Numbered from the stretch's first letter, positions 11,033-23,485 are shown. The stretch is 46,842 nt of DNA from Burkholderiaceae bacterium (GCA_023261135.1 JALRJP010000001.1:9603-56444); one strand, 5' to 3'. Numbers and translations are program-made. The notes: generated by a model from the sequence alone, not told the origin.

Positions 11033-12286
11033 TTAAAGCTGATCGATCATGACCTGACCGAACTCCGAGCAGGAAACTTGGGTCGAACCCTGCATGAGCC
11101 GCGCAAAGTCGTAGGTCACCTTTTTGGTTGCAATAGCCTTTTCCATCGCACGAATAATGCTGTCGGCCGCTTCAACCCAGCCCATATGACGTAGCATCAT
11201 CTCGGCAGACAGAATAAGAGACCCCGGGTTCACGTAATCCTTACCCGCGTACTTAGGTGCCGTTCCGTGAGTCGCCTCAAACAAGGCAACGCTATTTGAC
11301 ATATTAGCCCCCGGCGCAATACCAATACCGCCAACTTGGGCTGCAAGGGCGTCCGAGATGTAATCGCCATTCAAATTTAAGGTCGCAATCACACTGTACT
11401 CTGCGGGCCGCAAGAGAATCTGCTGCAAAAACGCGTCAGCGATGGCGTCCTTTACAACAATGGGATTGCCGGTTTTGGGGTTCTTATACTCACACCAGGG
11501 ACCGCCATCAATCGGCTTAGCACCGAACTCCTTTTGGGCGAGTGCGTAACCCCAGTCACGAAAACCGCCTTCTGTGAACTTCATGATGTTGCCCTTGTGA
11601 ACAAGTGTCACGCTGGGTTTGTCATTGTCAATAGCGTATTGCATGGCCTTGCGAACCAGGCGCTCGGTGCCCTCTCGCGAGACAGGCTTAATGCCAATTC
11701 CGGAAGATTCCGGAAAACGAATCTTCTTAACGCCAAAGTCGTTAATGAGAATTTGGATCAGCCTCTTGGCCTCTGGAGACTCGGCGGCATATTCGATCCC
11801 CGCATAGATGTCCTCAGAGTTTTCTCGGAAGATAACCATATCGACCTTCTCGGGTTCGCGCAAAGGACTGGGTACACCCGTGAAATATCGCACCGGGCGA
11901 AGACATACATAAAGATCAAGTTGCTGACGAAGGGCTACGTTAAGTGAACGTATGCCACCACCAATAGGCGTGGTTAGAGGCCCCTTGATAGAAACAACGT
12001 AGTCCTTGAGAGCCTCAAGGGTTTCCTCGGGAAGCCAGACATCCGGGCCATAGACCTTGGTCGATTTCTCGCCACAATAAATTTCCATCCAGGCTATTTT
12101 TCGTTTTCCGCCATATGCCTTTTCCACCGCGGCATCGACAACTTTAATCATGACGGGGCTGATGTCTACGCCGGTCCCATCACCTTCGATATACGGAATG
12201 ATGGGCTCATCGGGTACATTGAGCGAGAAATCGGCATTCACCGTTATTTTTTCACCGCGATTCGGCCTGACAATTTTGCTAGACAC
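11033..12286 (-). CDS. icd: NADP-dependent isocitrate dehydrogenase; GTG start favoured
   Basis: [62 protein letters not shown] before GTG at 12286. Confidence 0.95.
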   Translation of the reverse strand: MSSKIVRPNRGEKITVNADFSLNVPDEPIIPYIEGDGTGVDISPVMIKVVDAAVEKAYGGKRKIAWMEIYCGEKSTKVYGPDVWLPEETLEALKDYVVSIKGPLTTPIGGGIRSLNVALRQQLDLYVCLRPVRYFTGVPSPLREPEKVDMVIFRENSEDIYAGIEYAAESPEAKRLIQILINDFGVKKIRFPESSGIGIKPVSREGTERLVRKAMQYAIDNDKPSVTLVHKGNIMKFTEGGFRDWGYALAQKEFGAKPIDGGPWCEYKNPKTGNPIVVKDAIADAFLQQILLRPAEYSVIATLNLNGDYISDALAAQVGGIGIAPGANMSNSVALFEATHGTAPKYAGKDYVNPGSLILSAEMMLRHMGWVEAADSIIRAMEKAIATKKVTYDFARLMQGSTQVSCSEFGQVMIDQL

Positions 12287-12310
12287 AGTCACTCCCTCCA
12301 TGAAGTCAAT

Positions 12311-12808
12311 ATGACCCGAAAGTTTACTCCGCTTAGAAACCCCCTCTCCTTCGTCAAGGCAGGAAGCACCTTATGTCTGTTAATGAATATAGCGACAGCG
12401 CCTATGGCCAGTCTTGCACAAACACCCGAATCGACAAGCCCAGAGACCGTTACCCTAAAAATCAACAATGCTGTTGCCAAGGCTGAGGTGGCAGATACCC
12501 CTACCCTTCAGCAAAAGGGGCTGATGTTTCGAGAATCGCTGGCCAAAGACCATGGAATGGTCTTCGTGTTTTCAAAACCCGAGCGCTACTGCATGTGGAT
12601 GAAGAACACACCACTGCCACTCTCGGTCGCTTTTATTGATGCAACGGGACGAATCGTAAACATTGAATCGATGCAACCCAAAACCGAGACGAGTCATTGT
12701 GCGCGGACTCCTGTACCCTATGCGCTCGAGATGAAGCAAGGCTGGTTTCGCGAGAAAAGCATAACGGTGGGGGATCGGGTCCTGGGCCTTCCGACCTTTC
12801 GGCCTTAG
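12311..12808 (+). CDS. Exported DUF192 family protein
   Basis: Signal peptide; [12 protein letters not shown]...GMVFVF...[18 protein letters not shown] typical of DUF192. Confidence 0.88.
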   Translation: MTRKFTPLRNPLSFVKAGSTLCLLMNIATAPMASLAQTPESTSPETVTLKINNAVAKAEVADTPTLQQKGLMFRESLAKDHGMVFVFSKPERYCMWMKNTPLPLSVAFIDATGRIVNIESMQPKTETSHCARTPVPYALEMKQGWFREKSITVGDRVLGLPTFRP

Positions 12809-12889
12809 CGAATGCGTCGCCAAGAAACCTAGCCCGCCCGCGTCATAGCAGGCGGGTCATGAACAACGAGCACTTAAGCAAATCCGCGA

Positions 12890-13474
12890 CTAGCCCTCTG
12901 CAAAGTTCTTCGCTGCAAAATCCCAGTTAACAAGCGCCCAAAACGCGCCCAGGTAATCCGGCCTGCGGTTACGGTAATCAACGTAATACGCATGCTCCCA
13001 GACATCGCAGGTTAAAAGTGGCTTATCTTCACCAGTCAAGGGCGTCGCAGCGTTACTGGTATTGACGATATCGAGGCTACCGTCGGCCTTGCGAACGAGC
13101 CAAGTCCAGCCGGATCCAAAGTTACCAATGGCGCTCTTCGTGAAGGCCTCCTTGAAGCCATCGAAGCTCGACCACTTCGATTCAATAGCCTTAAGCAGCA
13201 CTCCCGAGGGGCTACCACCGGCCTGCGGTGCAAGACCGTTCCAGTAAAACGTGTGATTCCAGACCTGCGCCGCATTGTTAAAAATGCCACCGCTCGACCG
13301 CTTTACGATCTCCTCAAGGCTACTGGCTTCAAACTCAGTCCCTTTAATGAGGTTATTCAAATTGGTCACGTAGGTCTGATGATGCTTACCGTAGTGATAT
13401 TCCAGGGTCTCTTTCGAGATGTGGGGGGACAAGGCGTCCATGGCGTAAGGTAATGCAGGAAGGACATGTTCCAT
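12890..13474 (-). CDS. sodB: Fe/Mn superoxide dismutase
   Basis: [48 protein letters not shown]. Confidence 0.97.
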   Translation of the reverse strand: MEHVLPALPYAMDALSPHISKETLEYHYGKHHQTYVTNLNNLIKGTEFEASSLEEIVKRSSGGIFNNAAQVWNHTFYWNGLAPQAGGSPSGVLLKAIESKWSSFDGFKEAFTKSAIGNFGSGWTWLVRKADGSLDIVNTSNAATPLTGEDKPLLTCDVWEHAYYVDYRNRRPDYLGAFWALVNWDFAAKNFAEG

Positions 13475-13582
13475 GAGAAGACTCCACTCATTGAGGTTTT
13501 ATAAAAAGATGGCAAGACCGCTGGCAATAGAACAACCCAGTGCCTTGCAATGAACAGCCTCTATTATGCGATGGTCGAATGC

Positions 13583-14818
13583 CTAGTGGCCTGGGGGTTT
13601 ACCGGAAATCACTGAAATAACCTTGGTTAGGGCAAGGCTATCAGCAAACTGTAATCTCAGTTCACCTCCTGGATCCAGCTCTTGGGCCCTACTTATGAGC
13701 TCGCCATTTACGTCGTAGGCCAGACAATAGCCACGGGCCAGAACACCCAGAGGACTGAACCCCTCAAGCTGCTGCTCCAAGGCCTGAAGGTCTCGCTCCG
13801 CGTCGCGCAAGCGGCTGCGTAGAGCGCGATGGAAATTCATTTGGCCCTGTTCCAGACGACGCGCCCACGCCATCACTCGGTGCCGTGGGTTGGGCAAGCT
13901 GCCACCGGCTAAATCAAGCTGTTGTTGGGCCGTTCGAAGCCGCTGATCAATACCTCTGCGCAGGAGAATGCTTAAGCTAATAAGACGCTTGTGATTCTCC
14001 TCTTCCCCCCTGCAAACCCACGTCGCAGCTGCCGTTGGCGTTGCCGCTCGGTGGTCTGCCGCGAAATCGACGAGGCTGGTGTCAGTCTCGTGACCGACAC
14101 CTGAGATCGTATAGACCGGACAATGGGCAACAGCCCGGACAAGGGCCTCATCGTTGAACGCCCATAAATCTTCCAGACTGCCTCCGCCTCTCGCAAGAAT
14201 CACAGCGTCAGGCTGATCAAGCTCCGCCCGATGCAAGGCATTACGAATAGACTGTGGTGCCGTGGCACCCTGAACCAGACAAGGGTACAAACAAAGCTCA
14301 AGCCGAGGTCCAAGGCGTTGAAGGGTAATGAGCATGTCGCGAAGTGCAGCCGCCTGCGCTGATGTCACCAAGGCCACGCGACGCAGCAGACCTGGAAATG
14401 GCTTTTTTCGCTCCGCCAAAAAAAGGCCCTCGGCCTCGAGTCTTGCCCTCAGCCGTTGAAAAACTTCAAACAAACTACCCTGCCCCTGCGGCTTAAGGGC
14501 AAGAATACGAACCTGAAACTCCCCCTTCGGCTCGTAGAGACCCGGGGCAGCCAAAGCCTCAACCGCGAGTCCCTCTATGGGCTCAACGGCAGACCCTAAG
14601 AGTTCTCGCCGAAACATAACGGCTCTCAGGCTTGCCTGGTCGTCTTTGAGAAGCAAATAACAATGACCGCTGGCCGCTCGGGTGCACTGGCCGATTTCCG
14701 CTTGAAGGCGAATAAGGGGAAGCCTCTGAGAGAGCATCTGGCCAACCATACGGTTAAGCGCCGAGACGCTCACCAAGGGTGGCCCCTGTTCACCCTCGGT
14801 TGTTTGGAAAACCGCCAT
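13583..14818 (-). CDS. xseA: Exodeoxyribonuclease VII large subunit
   Basis: ILARGGGSLEDLWAFNDE; SGVGHETDTSLVDFAADHRAATPTAAA. Confidence 0.96.
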   Translation of the reverse strand: MAVFQTTEGEQGPPLVSVSALNRMVGQMLSQRLPLIRLQAEIGQCTRAASGHCYLLLKDDQASLRAVMFRRELLGSAVEPIEGLAVEALAAPGLYEPKGEFQVRILALKPQGQGSLFEVFQRLRARLEAEGLFLAERKKPFPGLLRRVALVTSAQAAALRDMLITLQRLGPRLELCLYPCLVQGATAPQSIRNALHRAELDQPDAVILARGGGSLEDLWAFNDEALVRAVAHCPVYTISGVGHETDTSLVDFAADHRAATPTAAATWVCRGEEENHKRLISLSILLRRGIDQRLRTAQQQLDLAGGSLPNPRHRVMAWARRLEQGQMNFHRALRSRLRDAERDLQALEQQLEGFSPLGVLARGYCLAYDVNGELISRAQELDPGGELRLQFADSLALTKVISVISGKPPGH

Positions 14819-14841
14819 TTAATGCCGTCCTCGCGCCCGAC

Positions 14842-15091
14842 TTACCCACAGAGACAGCGCTGAGGCTAGAAAGGCTTTCGCAATCCCCCTATTTTCCACG
14901 CGGTCTGGCAAGATTACCTTTGAAAAGCAAGAGTTTTTCATGTAACTAACTGATATATATGAAGTTATTTTTTTAAGCTATTTGTTGTCTTAACGAGGAC
15001 AAGAGTTTTAACACTTGTCAAACTGCTGGAAAAAACCTAAGAAACTCAGCCTTTTAGCTTGATGAAGCGACTATCCACAGAGTTATCCACA
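14842..15091 (+). promoter_or_regulatory. Cluster of DnaA-box-like 9-mers flanking an AT-rich stretch
   Basis: TTACCCACA 14842-14850, TTTTCCACG 14892-14900, CTATCCACA 15071-15079, TTATCCACA 15083-15091 (perfect); AT-rich core about 14938-14995. Confidence 0.5.
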
Positions 15092-15196
15092 GGCTGCCCG
15101 GTCGCTCGGCGACTACTATAAGGATCAACTATCTGACGAGTTCTAACCCAGAACAGAGCCCAAAGCCGAGCCTCACCATTCTCTATCGACCCCCTG

Positions 15197-16519
15197 ATGC
15201 TGCCCACTGTTTTTGATCTTACCTTGCAAATCTTGCGACACAGGCTATGGCATCACTGGTTTCAAGGCAAAGTCGCCAGCCCATTTCGCGAACTCCCATC
15301 GGTCGAACGGGCACCGAGCTTACTTAGGCGTAGCCTACAGCGAAGACTGCTCCGCGCTGGCTGGGCGGCGAGCCTTTTGTGGTTCTTGGGCTTGCCCTTG
15401 CTGTATGGCTTGAGTCGTTTGACGCGCCTTGAGGCACGCAGGCGTTATACAGCGCAGACCAAGGCCCCTTCGACGCCTCAAGGACTCACCATTGCCGTTG
15501 GTAACCTACTGGTAGGCGGCACGGGTAAAACCCCTCTCATCATTCGCTTGGCTAAGGACCTGAGACTGCAGGGTTACCAGGTTGGGGTTCTGAGTCGCGG
15601 GTACAAGCGAGGGGGATTAGGCCTGTCTAAAAGGGACTGCGTAGTTCTCGGGCCCGATTGCAGAAGCCCAGTGACGGGGGAACTGCTTTCACCAGAGGCG
15701 TGCGGAGACGAACCCTGGCTTATAGCCCTGCGTGCCGGTGTTCCTGTAGGAATCGGACAAGACCGATACAAAGCGGCCCAAAGCCTGCAGCAACATTTCC
15801 CCACTATAAACATCTGGCTTCTTGACGATGGCCTCTCTCAGACCAGCCTTCGTCCTGATGCAAGAATTCTGCTGCTGGATGGGCGTGGACTTGGAAATGG
15901 GCATTGCCTTCCCTACGGCCCTCTGCGATCGGAATGGACAAAAAAACTCGCCAATGGCTGGAGTGACTCGCCTTTGCACAAGCGCAACTCGCTTTCCTTA
16001 CAACCACTGATGCTCGCACATCCTAAAGGAACAGAGTTTAAGGAACTCTTTGAAGACAAAGGGTATCCGGCCCCGGGTCGACTGGCTATTTCGCGCTCGG
16101 CCGCATGCTGGGTCCGGCTTAAGGTTAGTAATGGGTCTGTCCTTAGCGAAGAGCGGCTCAATCTTGAAGAAGGTTGTCAGCGCTTCAGAACAAGCGCTCG
16201 CAACCTCATCGCGGCTGCAGGCATTGCCCAGCCCTACGCATTTTTTGAAAATCTAACGGCACTGGGCCTGACGATTCAACATAAGCTTGAACTCGAAAAC
16301 CATGAGCCAAGGGTCCTGCAAGCCATTCAAGCCTGGGTTCGAGACGAAAAAATCCCGAGGGACAGTATTCTTCTGACAACCGAAAAAGATGCAGTCAAAC
16401 TTGCATGGCAAGGGGCTCAGCCTGCGGCTGATGGCGTCATAGAATGGTGGGCGCTGCAGCTCGAGCTCTCCATTGAACCATCACATCTGGAGTTTCCTTA
16501 TGGATGCAAAACTACTTGA
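15197..16519 (+). CDS. lpxK: Tetraacyldisaccharide 4'-kinase
   Basis: IAVGNLLVGGTGKTPLIIRLA; GVLSRGYKR; GDEPWLIA; DDGLSQTSLRPDARILLLDGRGLGNGHCLPYGPLRSE. Confidence 0.92.
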   Translation: MLPTVFDLTLQILRHRLWHHWFQGKVASPFRELPSVERAPSLLRRSLQRRLLRAGWAASLLWFLGLPLLYGLSRLTRLEARRRYTAQTKAPSTPQGLTIAVGNLLVGGTGKTPLIIRLAKDLRLQGYQVGVLSRGYKRGGLGLSKRDCVVLGPDCRSPVTGELLSPEACGDEPWLIALRAGVPVGIGQDRYKAAQSLQQHFPTINIWLLDDGLSQTSLRPDARILLLDGRGLGNGHCLPYGPLRSEWTKKLANGWSDSPLHKRNSLSLQPLMLAHPKGTEFKELFEDKGYPAPGRLAISRSAACWVRLKVSNGSVLSEERLNLEEGCQRFRTSARNLIAAAGIAQPYAFFENLTALGLTIQHKLELENHEPRVLQAIQAWVRDEKIPRDSILLTTEKDAVKLAWQGAQPAADGVIEWWALQLELSIEPSHLEFPYGCKTT

Positions 16520-16694
16520 AATCCTTGTCTGCCCCTGCTGTCATCAGCCCCTACACTGGGCTGCGGGGCGAACGATGTTGCTCTGTAAGGCCGAACGCAT
16601 AGGCTTTCCTATCGAAAATGGCATTCCTCTGTTGCTCGAAGAGCAGGCCATTGCTGTACCCGAAATAGAAATCGCGGCTAACGATGACGACTGA
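16500..16694 (+). CDS. Trm112/UPF0434 family protein
   Basis: MDAKLLEILVCPCCHQPLHW...GFPIENGIPLLLEEQA. Confidence 0.92.
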   Translation: MDAKLLEILVCPCCHQPLHWAAGRTMLLCKAERIGFPIENGIPLLLEEQAIAVPEIEIAANDDD

Positions 16695-17463
16695 CTTTTG
16701 GGTTTGTATCCCGGCTCGAAGGGCCTCTAGCCGCCTCCCAGACAAAGTCCTTCAGCCGATTGGCGATGCGCCCATGATTGTCCATGTGGTAAGGGCCGCG
16801 CTGCGGTCAAGGGCGAGCCAGATCGTACTTGCCTTCGATGATGAGGCGATTGCGGACTGTCTCGAACAGACAAAAGATCTGCCAGAAGCCACCCGGTTAA
16901 AGCTGGTAAGAACCCGACACGACCATGCGAGTGGCACAGACAGACTTGTCGAGGTAGCAGCAATACTCAAGGCACCTGATGACCAAATCATGGTGAATCT
17001 CCAAGGTGATGAACCCTTGATGCCTCCGCGGCTCTTGAATGACATGGCGGAGCAGCTTGCCCGGTCGCCTCAGGCCTCTGTCGCCACCGCCGCCTGCCCC
17101 ATCAAGGAGCCCAGCGAGTGGGCAAGCCGAGCTGCGGTCAAGGTCGTCACCGACAATCAGTCCATGGCTCTTTATTTTTCACGTGCCTGCATCCCAGTAG
17201 ATCGCGATGCCTCAAGCGCTGAAGAACCCTCAACGGGTGCATTACGTCACCTTGGACTTTATGCCTACCGCGCTGGAGCACTAAGGCATTACGGCCAATG
17301 GGCGCAAGGTCAACTTGAACAACTCGAAAAGCTTGAGCAACTGCGTTGGCTTGAAAACGGTCATCGGATCGTCGTTAAAACAATTGCTGAGGCCCCGCCT
17401 GCGGGAGTTGATACCGCAGAGGACCTCGACCGCGTCCGGGCTCACTTGGCACGCGGCTTATAA
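16684..17463 (+). CDS. kdsB: 3-deoxy-manno-octulosonate cytidylyltransferase
   Basis: IPARRASSRLPDKVL; MVNLQGDEPLMPP; ALYFSRACIPVDRD. Confidence 0.96.
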   Translation: MTTDFWVCIPARRASSRLPDKVLQPIGDAPMIVHVVRAALRSRASQIVLAFDDEAIADCLEQTKDLPEATRLKLVRTRHDHASGTDRLVEVAAILKAPDDQIMVNLQGDEPLMPPRLLNDMAEQLARSPQASVATAACPIKEPSEWASRAAVKVVTDNQSMALYFSRACIPVDRDASSAEEPSTGALRHLGLYAYRAGALRHYGQWAQGQLEQLEKLEQLRWLENGHRIVVKTIAEAPPAGVDTAEDLDRVRAHLARGL

Positions 17464-17466
17464 TGA

Positions 17467-18511
<1,045 letters not shown>

Positions 18512-18643
18512 GAATGATTTAGTGATAAAACGCTATGCTAGCAGTTTGATAATTAAGATGTTGCGCCGCACCCAAGCCATTTTTATGCTCACAATCCCTG
18601 GTCACCAAGTCCCCTGGCCACAGTCCGCAGGTAAGGCCACGCC

Positions 18644-19825
18644 ATGAATCCGTTGATGCAGACCTATGCGAGGCTCGATATTGCATTTACTCGAGGCGAG
18701 GGTGCCTGGCTCTTCGACGACAAAAACGATGCTTACCTCGATGGACTCTCTGGCATTGCGGTCAACACCCTAGGCCATGCACACCCCCGATTTGTCAAAG
18801 AACTGGCTGAACAAGCATCCAGGCTCATACACACCTCAAACCTTTATCAGATTCCCTTGCAGACCCAACTTGCCGAGCGTCTTGTTGCCCTATCGGGTAT
18901 GACCAATGCATTTTTCTGCAACTCGGGGCTGGAGGCCAACGAGGCCGCGTTGAAACTTGCCCGACTTCACGGCCATAACAAAGGCTTTAAGCATCCAGAG
19001 GTCATTGTTTTCCAAAACAGCTTCCATGGACGATCCATTGCAACCCTTTCAGCCACAGCCAACTCCAAGGTGCAGAAGGGGTTTGAACCTCTGGTCGAAG
19101 GCTTCACCCACCTACCCCTTAACGACCTAGGTGCCGTTGAGACAACACTTCGGCAAAAAGAAGAGGTCACCGCCATTTTCCTTGAGTCTATTCAAGGTGA
19201 GGGAGGAATTCGGGCTGCCGATATTGCCTTCCTTAAGGGCTTACGGCAGCTCGCAGACCGTCACGATGTCCTCCTGATGCTTGATGAGGTTCAGTGCGGG
19301 ATTGGCCGCACTGGCCGTTGGTTTGCACACCAGTGGGCTGACATCAAACCCGATGTCATGCCGCTTGCCAAAGGTCTTGGGTCGGGTGTACCTATTGGCG
19401 CGGTTGTGGCCCATGGTAAGGCCGCCTCACTTTTCACTCCGGGTAGTCATGGCACAACCTTTGGTGGAAATCCCCTGGCTATGAGGGCCGGCCTGGCAAC
19501 CCTTGCCATTATTGAAGACGAAAACTTGCTTGAGAACGCGAGCGCGAGAGGTCATCAAATTACGTCCGCTCTTGCCAAGGCCTTTGAGGGCGAGTCCGCC
19601 ATTGCTGACATCCGTGGCCAGGGGCTCATGATTGGTATTGAGCTCGACCGACCCTGCGCTGAAATCGTCAAGCTGGCCCTTGCTGCCAGACTGCTTATTA
19701 ATGTCACTGCCGACCGGGTGGTTCGAATTCTCCCGCCCCTTACCCTCAGTGCCGACCAAGCCTCTGAACTCGTGAACAGGCTCGTTCCCGTTATCAAGGG
19801 GTTTCTAGAAAAGCCGGCAAGCTAA
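18644..19825 (+). CDS. argD: Acetylornithine aminotransferase
   Basis: FCNSGLEANEAALKLARLH; FHGRSIATLSATAN; LDEVQCGIGRTGRWFAHQ; HGTTFGGNPLA. Confidence 0.95.
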   Translation: MNPLMQTYARLDIAFTRGEGAWLFDDKNDAYLDGLSGIAVNTLGHAHPRFVKELAEQASRLIHTSNLYQIPLQTQLAERLVALSGMTNAFFCNSGLEANEAALKLARLHGHNKGFKHPEVIVFQNSFHGRSIATLSATANSKVQKGFEPLVEGFTHLPLNDLGAVETTLRQKEEVTAIFLESIQGEGGIRAADIAFLKGLRQLADRHDVLLMLDEVQCGIGRTGRWFAHQWADIKPDVMPLAKGLGSGVPIGAVVAHGKAASLFTPGSHGTTFGGNPLAMRAGLATLAIIEDENLLENASARGHQITSALAKAFEGESAIADIRGQGLMIGIELDRPCAEIVKLALAARLLINVTADRVVRILPPLTLSADQASELVNRLVPVIKGFLEKPAS

Positions 19826-19846
19826 GGTAAGCAAAGGGGCAATAAC

Positions 19847-20767
19847 GTGCGGCACTTCCTTGAGTTCAAAGATCTAACGCGGGCGGACTACCAGTATCTT
19901 TTCAAACGGACGGCCATACTTAAGGCGCGTTTTAAGAGCTATGTTCGTCATATGCCCCTGCAAGACAGGACACTTGTTATGATTTTCGAAAAGGCCTCCA
20001 CCCGCACCCGCCTCTCGTTTGAGGCAGGTATGCATCAGCTTGGAGGCGCCGCCATTTATTTAAACACTCGAGACACGCAACTGGGGCGGGGTGAACCCGT
20101 TGAAGACGCTGCTCAGGTGATCTCGCGCATGTGTGACCTTGTCATGATTCGCACCTTTGATCAGGAGATCATTCAACGCTTCGCTGCCCATTCACGGGTG
20201 CCAGTTATTAATGGCCTTACCAACGAGTACCATCCTTGCCAGATTCTCGCTGACATTTTCACCCTGATTGAACACAGAGGCAGTATTGAAGGAAGAACAA
20301 TTGCCTGGATTGGAGACTCCAACAATGTCTGCAATACCTGGCTGCAGGCTGCAGAGCTCCTCGATTTTCAAGTGCACGTCTCAACTCCTCCGGGCTACGA
20401 GGTCGAACCCGAGCGGGCTGGTCTTCATTCCACCGGTCACTTCACCGAATTTAAAGACCCTATGCAGGCCGTTGCAGGGGCTGACCTTGTGACCACCGAC
20501 GTATGGACAAGCATGGGTTTTGAGGCCGAAAACGAAGTTAGGCGAAAGGCTTTTGAAAACTGGTGCGTCGATGCAGACATGCTTAAAGCCGCCAAACCGG
20601 AGGCTTTGTTTATGCACTGTCTTCCCGCGCATCGCGGCGAAGAGGTCTCTGCGGAGGTTATCGATGGTCCCCAGTCAGTGGTCTGGGATGAGGCTGAAAA
20701 CAGGCTTCATGCTCAAAAAGCCCTAATGGAATTTTTACTTCTAGGCGAACTTGCTGACGATCAATAG
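19847..20767 (+). CDS. argF: Ornithine carbamoyltransferase (GTG start)
   Basis: EKASTRTRLSFEAGM; IGDSNNVCNTW; MHCLPAHRGEEVS. Confidence 0.96.
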   Translation: MRHFLEFKDLTRADYQYLFKRTAILKARFKSYVRHMPLQDRTLVMIFEKASTRTRLSFEAGMHQLGGAAIYLNTRDTQLGRGEPVEDAAQVISRMCDLVMIRTFDQEIIQRFAAHSRVPVINGLTNEYHPCQILADIFTLIEHRGSIEGRTIAWIGDSNNVCNTWLQAAELLDFQVHVSTPPGYEVEPERAGLHSTGHFTEFKDPMQAVAGADLVTTDVWTSMGFEAENEVRRKAFENWCVDADMLKAAKPEALFMHCLPAHRGEEVSAEVIDGPQSVVWDEAENRLHAQKALMEFLLLGELADDQ

Positions 20768-20847
20768 TCTGGCGCAAAAATCGTATTTAGGTCCAGACAC
20801 TTTTATTCAAAACCGTTTTTTATTTATTACAGGAGTTCACAAGTTCC

Positions 20848-22068
20848 ATGGCTAAAAAAGGTATTAAGAAGGTTGTCCTCGCCTACTCCGGAGGGCTCGA
20901 CACCTCCGTCATCCTTAAGTGGCTTCAAGACGAATACAACTGCGAAGTCATTACCTTTACCGCCGATATTGGGCAGGGGGAAGAACTCGAACCTGCACGC
21001 CAAAAAGCCAAAAAGTTTGGTGTCAAAAAGATCCATATCAAAGATCTTCGCGAAGAGTTTGTTCGCGATTTCGTCTTTCCTATGTTCCGAGCCAATACCG
21101 TGTATGAAGGCGAGTACCTTTTAGGAACCTCCATCGCTCGGCCACTTATCGCCAAGCATCTTGTTGAAATTGCGCGACAGGAAAAGGCTGATGCAATCTC
21201 ACACGGTGCAACGGGAAAGGGTAACGACCAGGTGCGGTTTGAGCTCGGTGCCTATGCCCTGATGCCCAATGTTCAAGTCATTGCCCCCTGGAGAGAATGG
21301 GATCTTTTGTCTAGAGATAAGTTGCTAGCCTACGCCGATGAACACGGCATTCCGGTAGATTACAAGAAGCGTAAAGGCGAGGCTCCATTCTCAATGGACG
21401 CCAACCTCTTGCATATCTCTTACGAGGGAGGCGTCTTAGAAGACCCCAGCAAGCCCCCTCCGAAGACGGGTATGTGGCGACTCACAGCCCCTATCGAGAA
21501 GACCCCAGCAAAGCCGGAAGGGATCGTCATGGATTTCGTAAAGGGAGACCTCGTTGCCATTAATGGTAAGAAGCAAAAGCCGCATGAACTTCTAAACACA
21601 CTGAATAAGCTGGGTGGCAAGCACGGTGTTGGACGCCTTGACCTGGTCGAGAATCGTTATGTGGGCATGAAATCGCGAGGATGCTACGAAACCCCAGGCG
21701 GGACCATTCTCTTGCGCGCACACCGGGCTATTGAATCGCTCACGCTTGACCGAGAAGTTGCCCACCTGAAAGACGACCTTATGCCTCGCTATGCTGAACT
21801 TATTTACAACGGCTACTGGTGGTCCCCCGAGCGTATTGCGTTGCAAACACTCATTGACCACACGCAGCAAAATGTCACCGGTCGTGTCAGGCTTGATCTC
21901 CACAAGGGTAACGTCATTGTCACAGGTCGTGAGAGCCCTTACTCATTATTCGACGCACGTATATCAACCTTTGACGATGATGGCGGCGCCTACAACCAGG
22001 CAGATGCCTCGGGTTTCATTAAGCTTAATGCGCTTCGCATGCGTATTGCTGCGAAGAAGCAAGGCTAG
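20848..22068 (+). CDS. argG: Argininosuccinate synthase
   Basis: [58 protein letters not shown]. Confidence 0.97.
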   Translation: MAKKGIKKVVLAYSGGLDTSVILKWLQDEYNCEVITFTADIGQGEELEPARQKAKKFGVKKIHIKDLREEFVRDFVFPMFRANTVYEGEYLLGTSIARPLIAKHLVEIARQEKADAISHGATGKGNDQVRFELGAYALMPNVQVIAPWREWDLLSRDKLLAYADEHGIPVDYKKRKGEAPFSMDANLLHISYEGGVLEDPSKPPPKTGMWRLTAPIEKTPAKPEGIVMDFVKGDLVAINGKKQKPHELLNTLNKLGGKHGVGRLDLVENRYVGMKSRGCYETPGGTILLRAHRAIESLTLDREVAHLKDDLMPRYAELIYNGYWWSPERIALQTLIDHTQQNVTGRVRLDLHKGNVIVTGRESPYSLFDARISTFDDDGGAYNQADASGFIKLNALRMRIAAKKQG

Positions 22069-22128
22069 TCAGTTTGAGAACAGTCTGACGATCTAACTGC
22101 ATTTCTTATTGACCAAGAAAGGAGAAGC

Positions 22129-22614
22129 ATGCCTTCCTTTGACGCCACCCTTGAAGCCGATCTCAACGAAGTCCGTAACGCCGTTGAGCAGTCCATGAAA
22201 GAAATTGGAACACGGTTCGACTTCAAAGGCTCATCCGCCAAGGTTGAGCAGTCCAACCGTGAGATCACTGCCTATGCCGACAGCGATTTTCAGCTCGGCC
22301 AGGTGCGAGATGTACTCTTAACAAAGGCGGCAAAGCGCAATGTCGATGTCCGATTTTTAGAACCCGCCGACATTCAAAAAATAGGAGGAGACCGCGTCAA
22401 GCAGGTTATTACCGTAAAACATGGCATCGCGGGAGACGATGCGAAACGCATTGTCCGCATCATTAAAGACAGCAAAATGAAGGTTCAAGCCTCTATTCAG
22501 GGCGATGCCGTTCGAGTAACCGGCTCAAAGCGCGACGATCTTCAGGCGGTTATTGCACTGTTAAAAAAAGAGGTAACCGATCTTCCCCTTGGGTTCGGCA
22601 ACTTTAGGGATTAA
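22129..22614 (+). CDS. yajQ: YajQ family nucleotide-binding protein
   Basis: [61 protein letters not shown]. Confidence 0.95.
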   Translation: MPSFDATLEADLNEVRNAVEQSMKEIGTRFDFKGSSAKVEQSNREITAYADSDFQLGQVRDVLLTKAAKRNVDVRFLEPADIQKIGGDRVKQVITVKHGIAGDDAKRIVRIIKDSKMKVQASIQGDAVRVTGSKRDDLQAVIALLKKEVTDLPLGFGNFRD

Positions 22615-22618
22615 TGCG

Positions 22619-23485
22619 CTAGCTAAGAATTCGCGCCCAGGCCGAATGGTTATGAATCGACTCAAAGTTTTCGGCTTCAACACGAAAACCATTCACACCC
22701 TTGACTCTTCGAACCGCTAGAGCCACGTCGCGCACAAGATCTTCAACAAACTTCGCGTTGTCATAAGCGCGCTCTGTAACGTACTTCTCGTCAGGTCGCT
22801 TAAGAAGTCCCCAGAGTTCACAAGACGCCTGAGCCTCAACAACCCGAATTAAAGACTCAAGACTTGGACTGGACTCCGCGGGATCTAAGAAGACCTCAAC
22901 TGTAACCTCGGAGCGCTGATTATGTGCACCATAGTCAGAGATTTCCTTTGAGCACGGGCAAAGGCTTTTTACCGGCACCTTCAGACAGACCGCGAGCCGA
23001 CTAAGCTCGCCCGATAGAACATCACAAGAGAGCGCTACCTTGTAATCCATAAGGCTCTCGACCCCGCTTACAGGGGCCGCCTTACGAATAAAAAAGGGAA
23101 ATGTGCAGTGGAAGGTTCCGTCACGAGCCTCGAGCATGACCACCATATCTTTGGCAAGTTTCTTCAGGCTCGCGGGCGAAAGGCATACCCCCTCTTTACT
23201 CATGGCCTCTAAAAGGGCAACGAAGCGAGACATATGAGTCCCTTTTTGGCCGGCAGGCAAAGACACCGAAAGTTCGAATTCAGCGACTGATGGCTGAGAT
23301 TGACCATTGGCCTCAACCAGAACCGGATAACGCAGACCACGAACCCCTACTCTGTGAATAGCAAGGTTTCGACGATCGGGTTCGCCTTGAACATCGGGCA
23401 TGACCGAGGCTGAACCGGGTGTTGAATTGGGTACGACCGGCTCATTGGACGGGCTAACGAGCCCTTTATCAGTGACAGAGTTCAT
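22619..23485 (-). CDS. folE2: GTP cyclohydrolase FolE2 (type IB)
   Basis: [52 protein letters not shown]. Confidence 0.93.
   Translation of the reverse strand: MNSVTDKGLVSPSNEPVVPNSTPGSASVMPDVQGEPDRRNLAIHRVGVRGLRYPVLVEANGQSQPSVAEFELSVSLPAGQKGTHMSRFVALLEAMSKEGVCLSPASLKKLAKDMVVMLEARDGTFHCTFPFFIRKAAPVSGVESLMDYKVALSCDVLSGELSRLAVCLKVPVKSLCPCSKEISDYGAHNQRSEVTVEVFLDPAESSPSLESLIRVVEAQASCELWGLLKRPDEKYVTERAYDNAKFVEDLVRDVALAVRRVKGVNGFRVEAENFESIHNHSAWARILS

Noticed and set aside
12833-12856. CCCGCC...GGCGGG inverted repeat between DUF192 gene and sodB
   Set aside because: Possible terminator but short stem, 12-nt loop and no T-run on the plus strand
20767-20804. GTCTGG...CCAGAC stem followed by TTTTATT between argF and argG
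   Set aside because: Only 6-7 bp stem with a 20-nt loop; too weak to call an attenuator without structure or expression data
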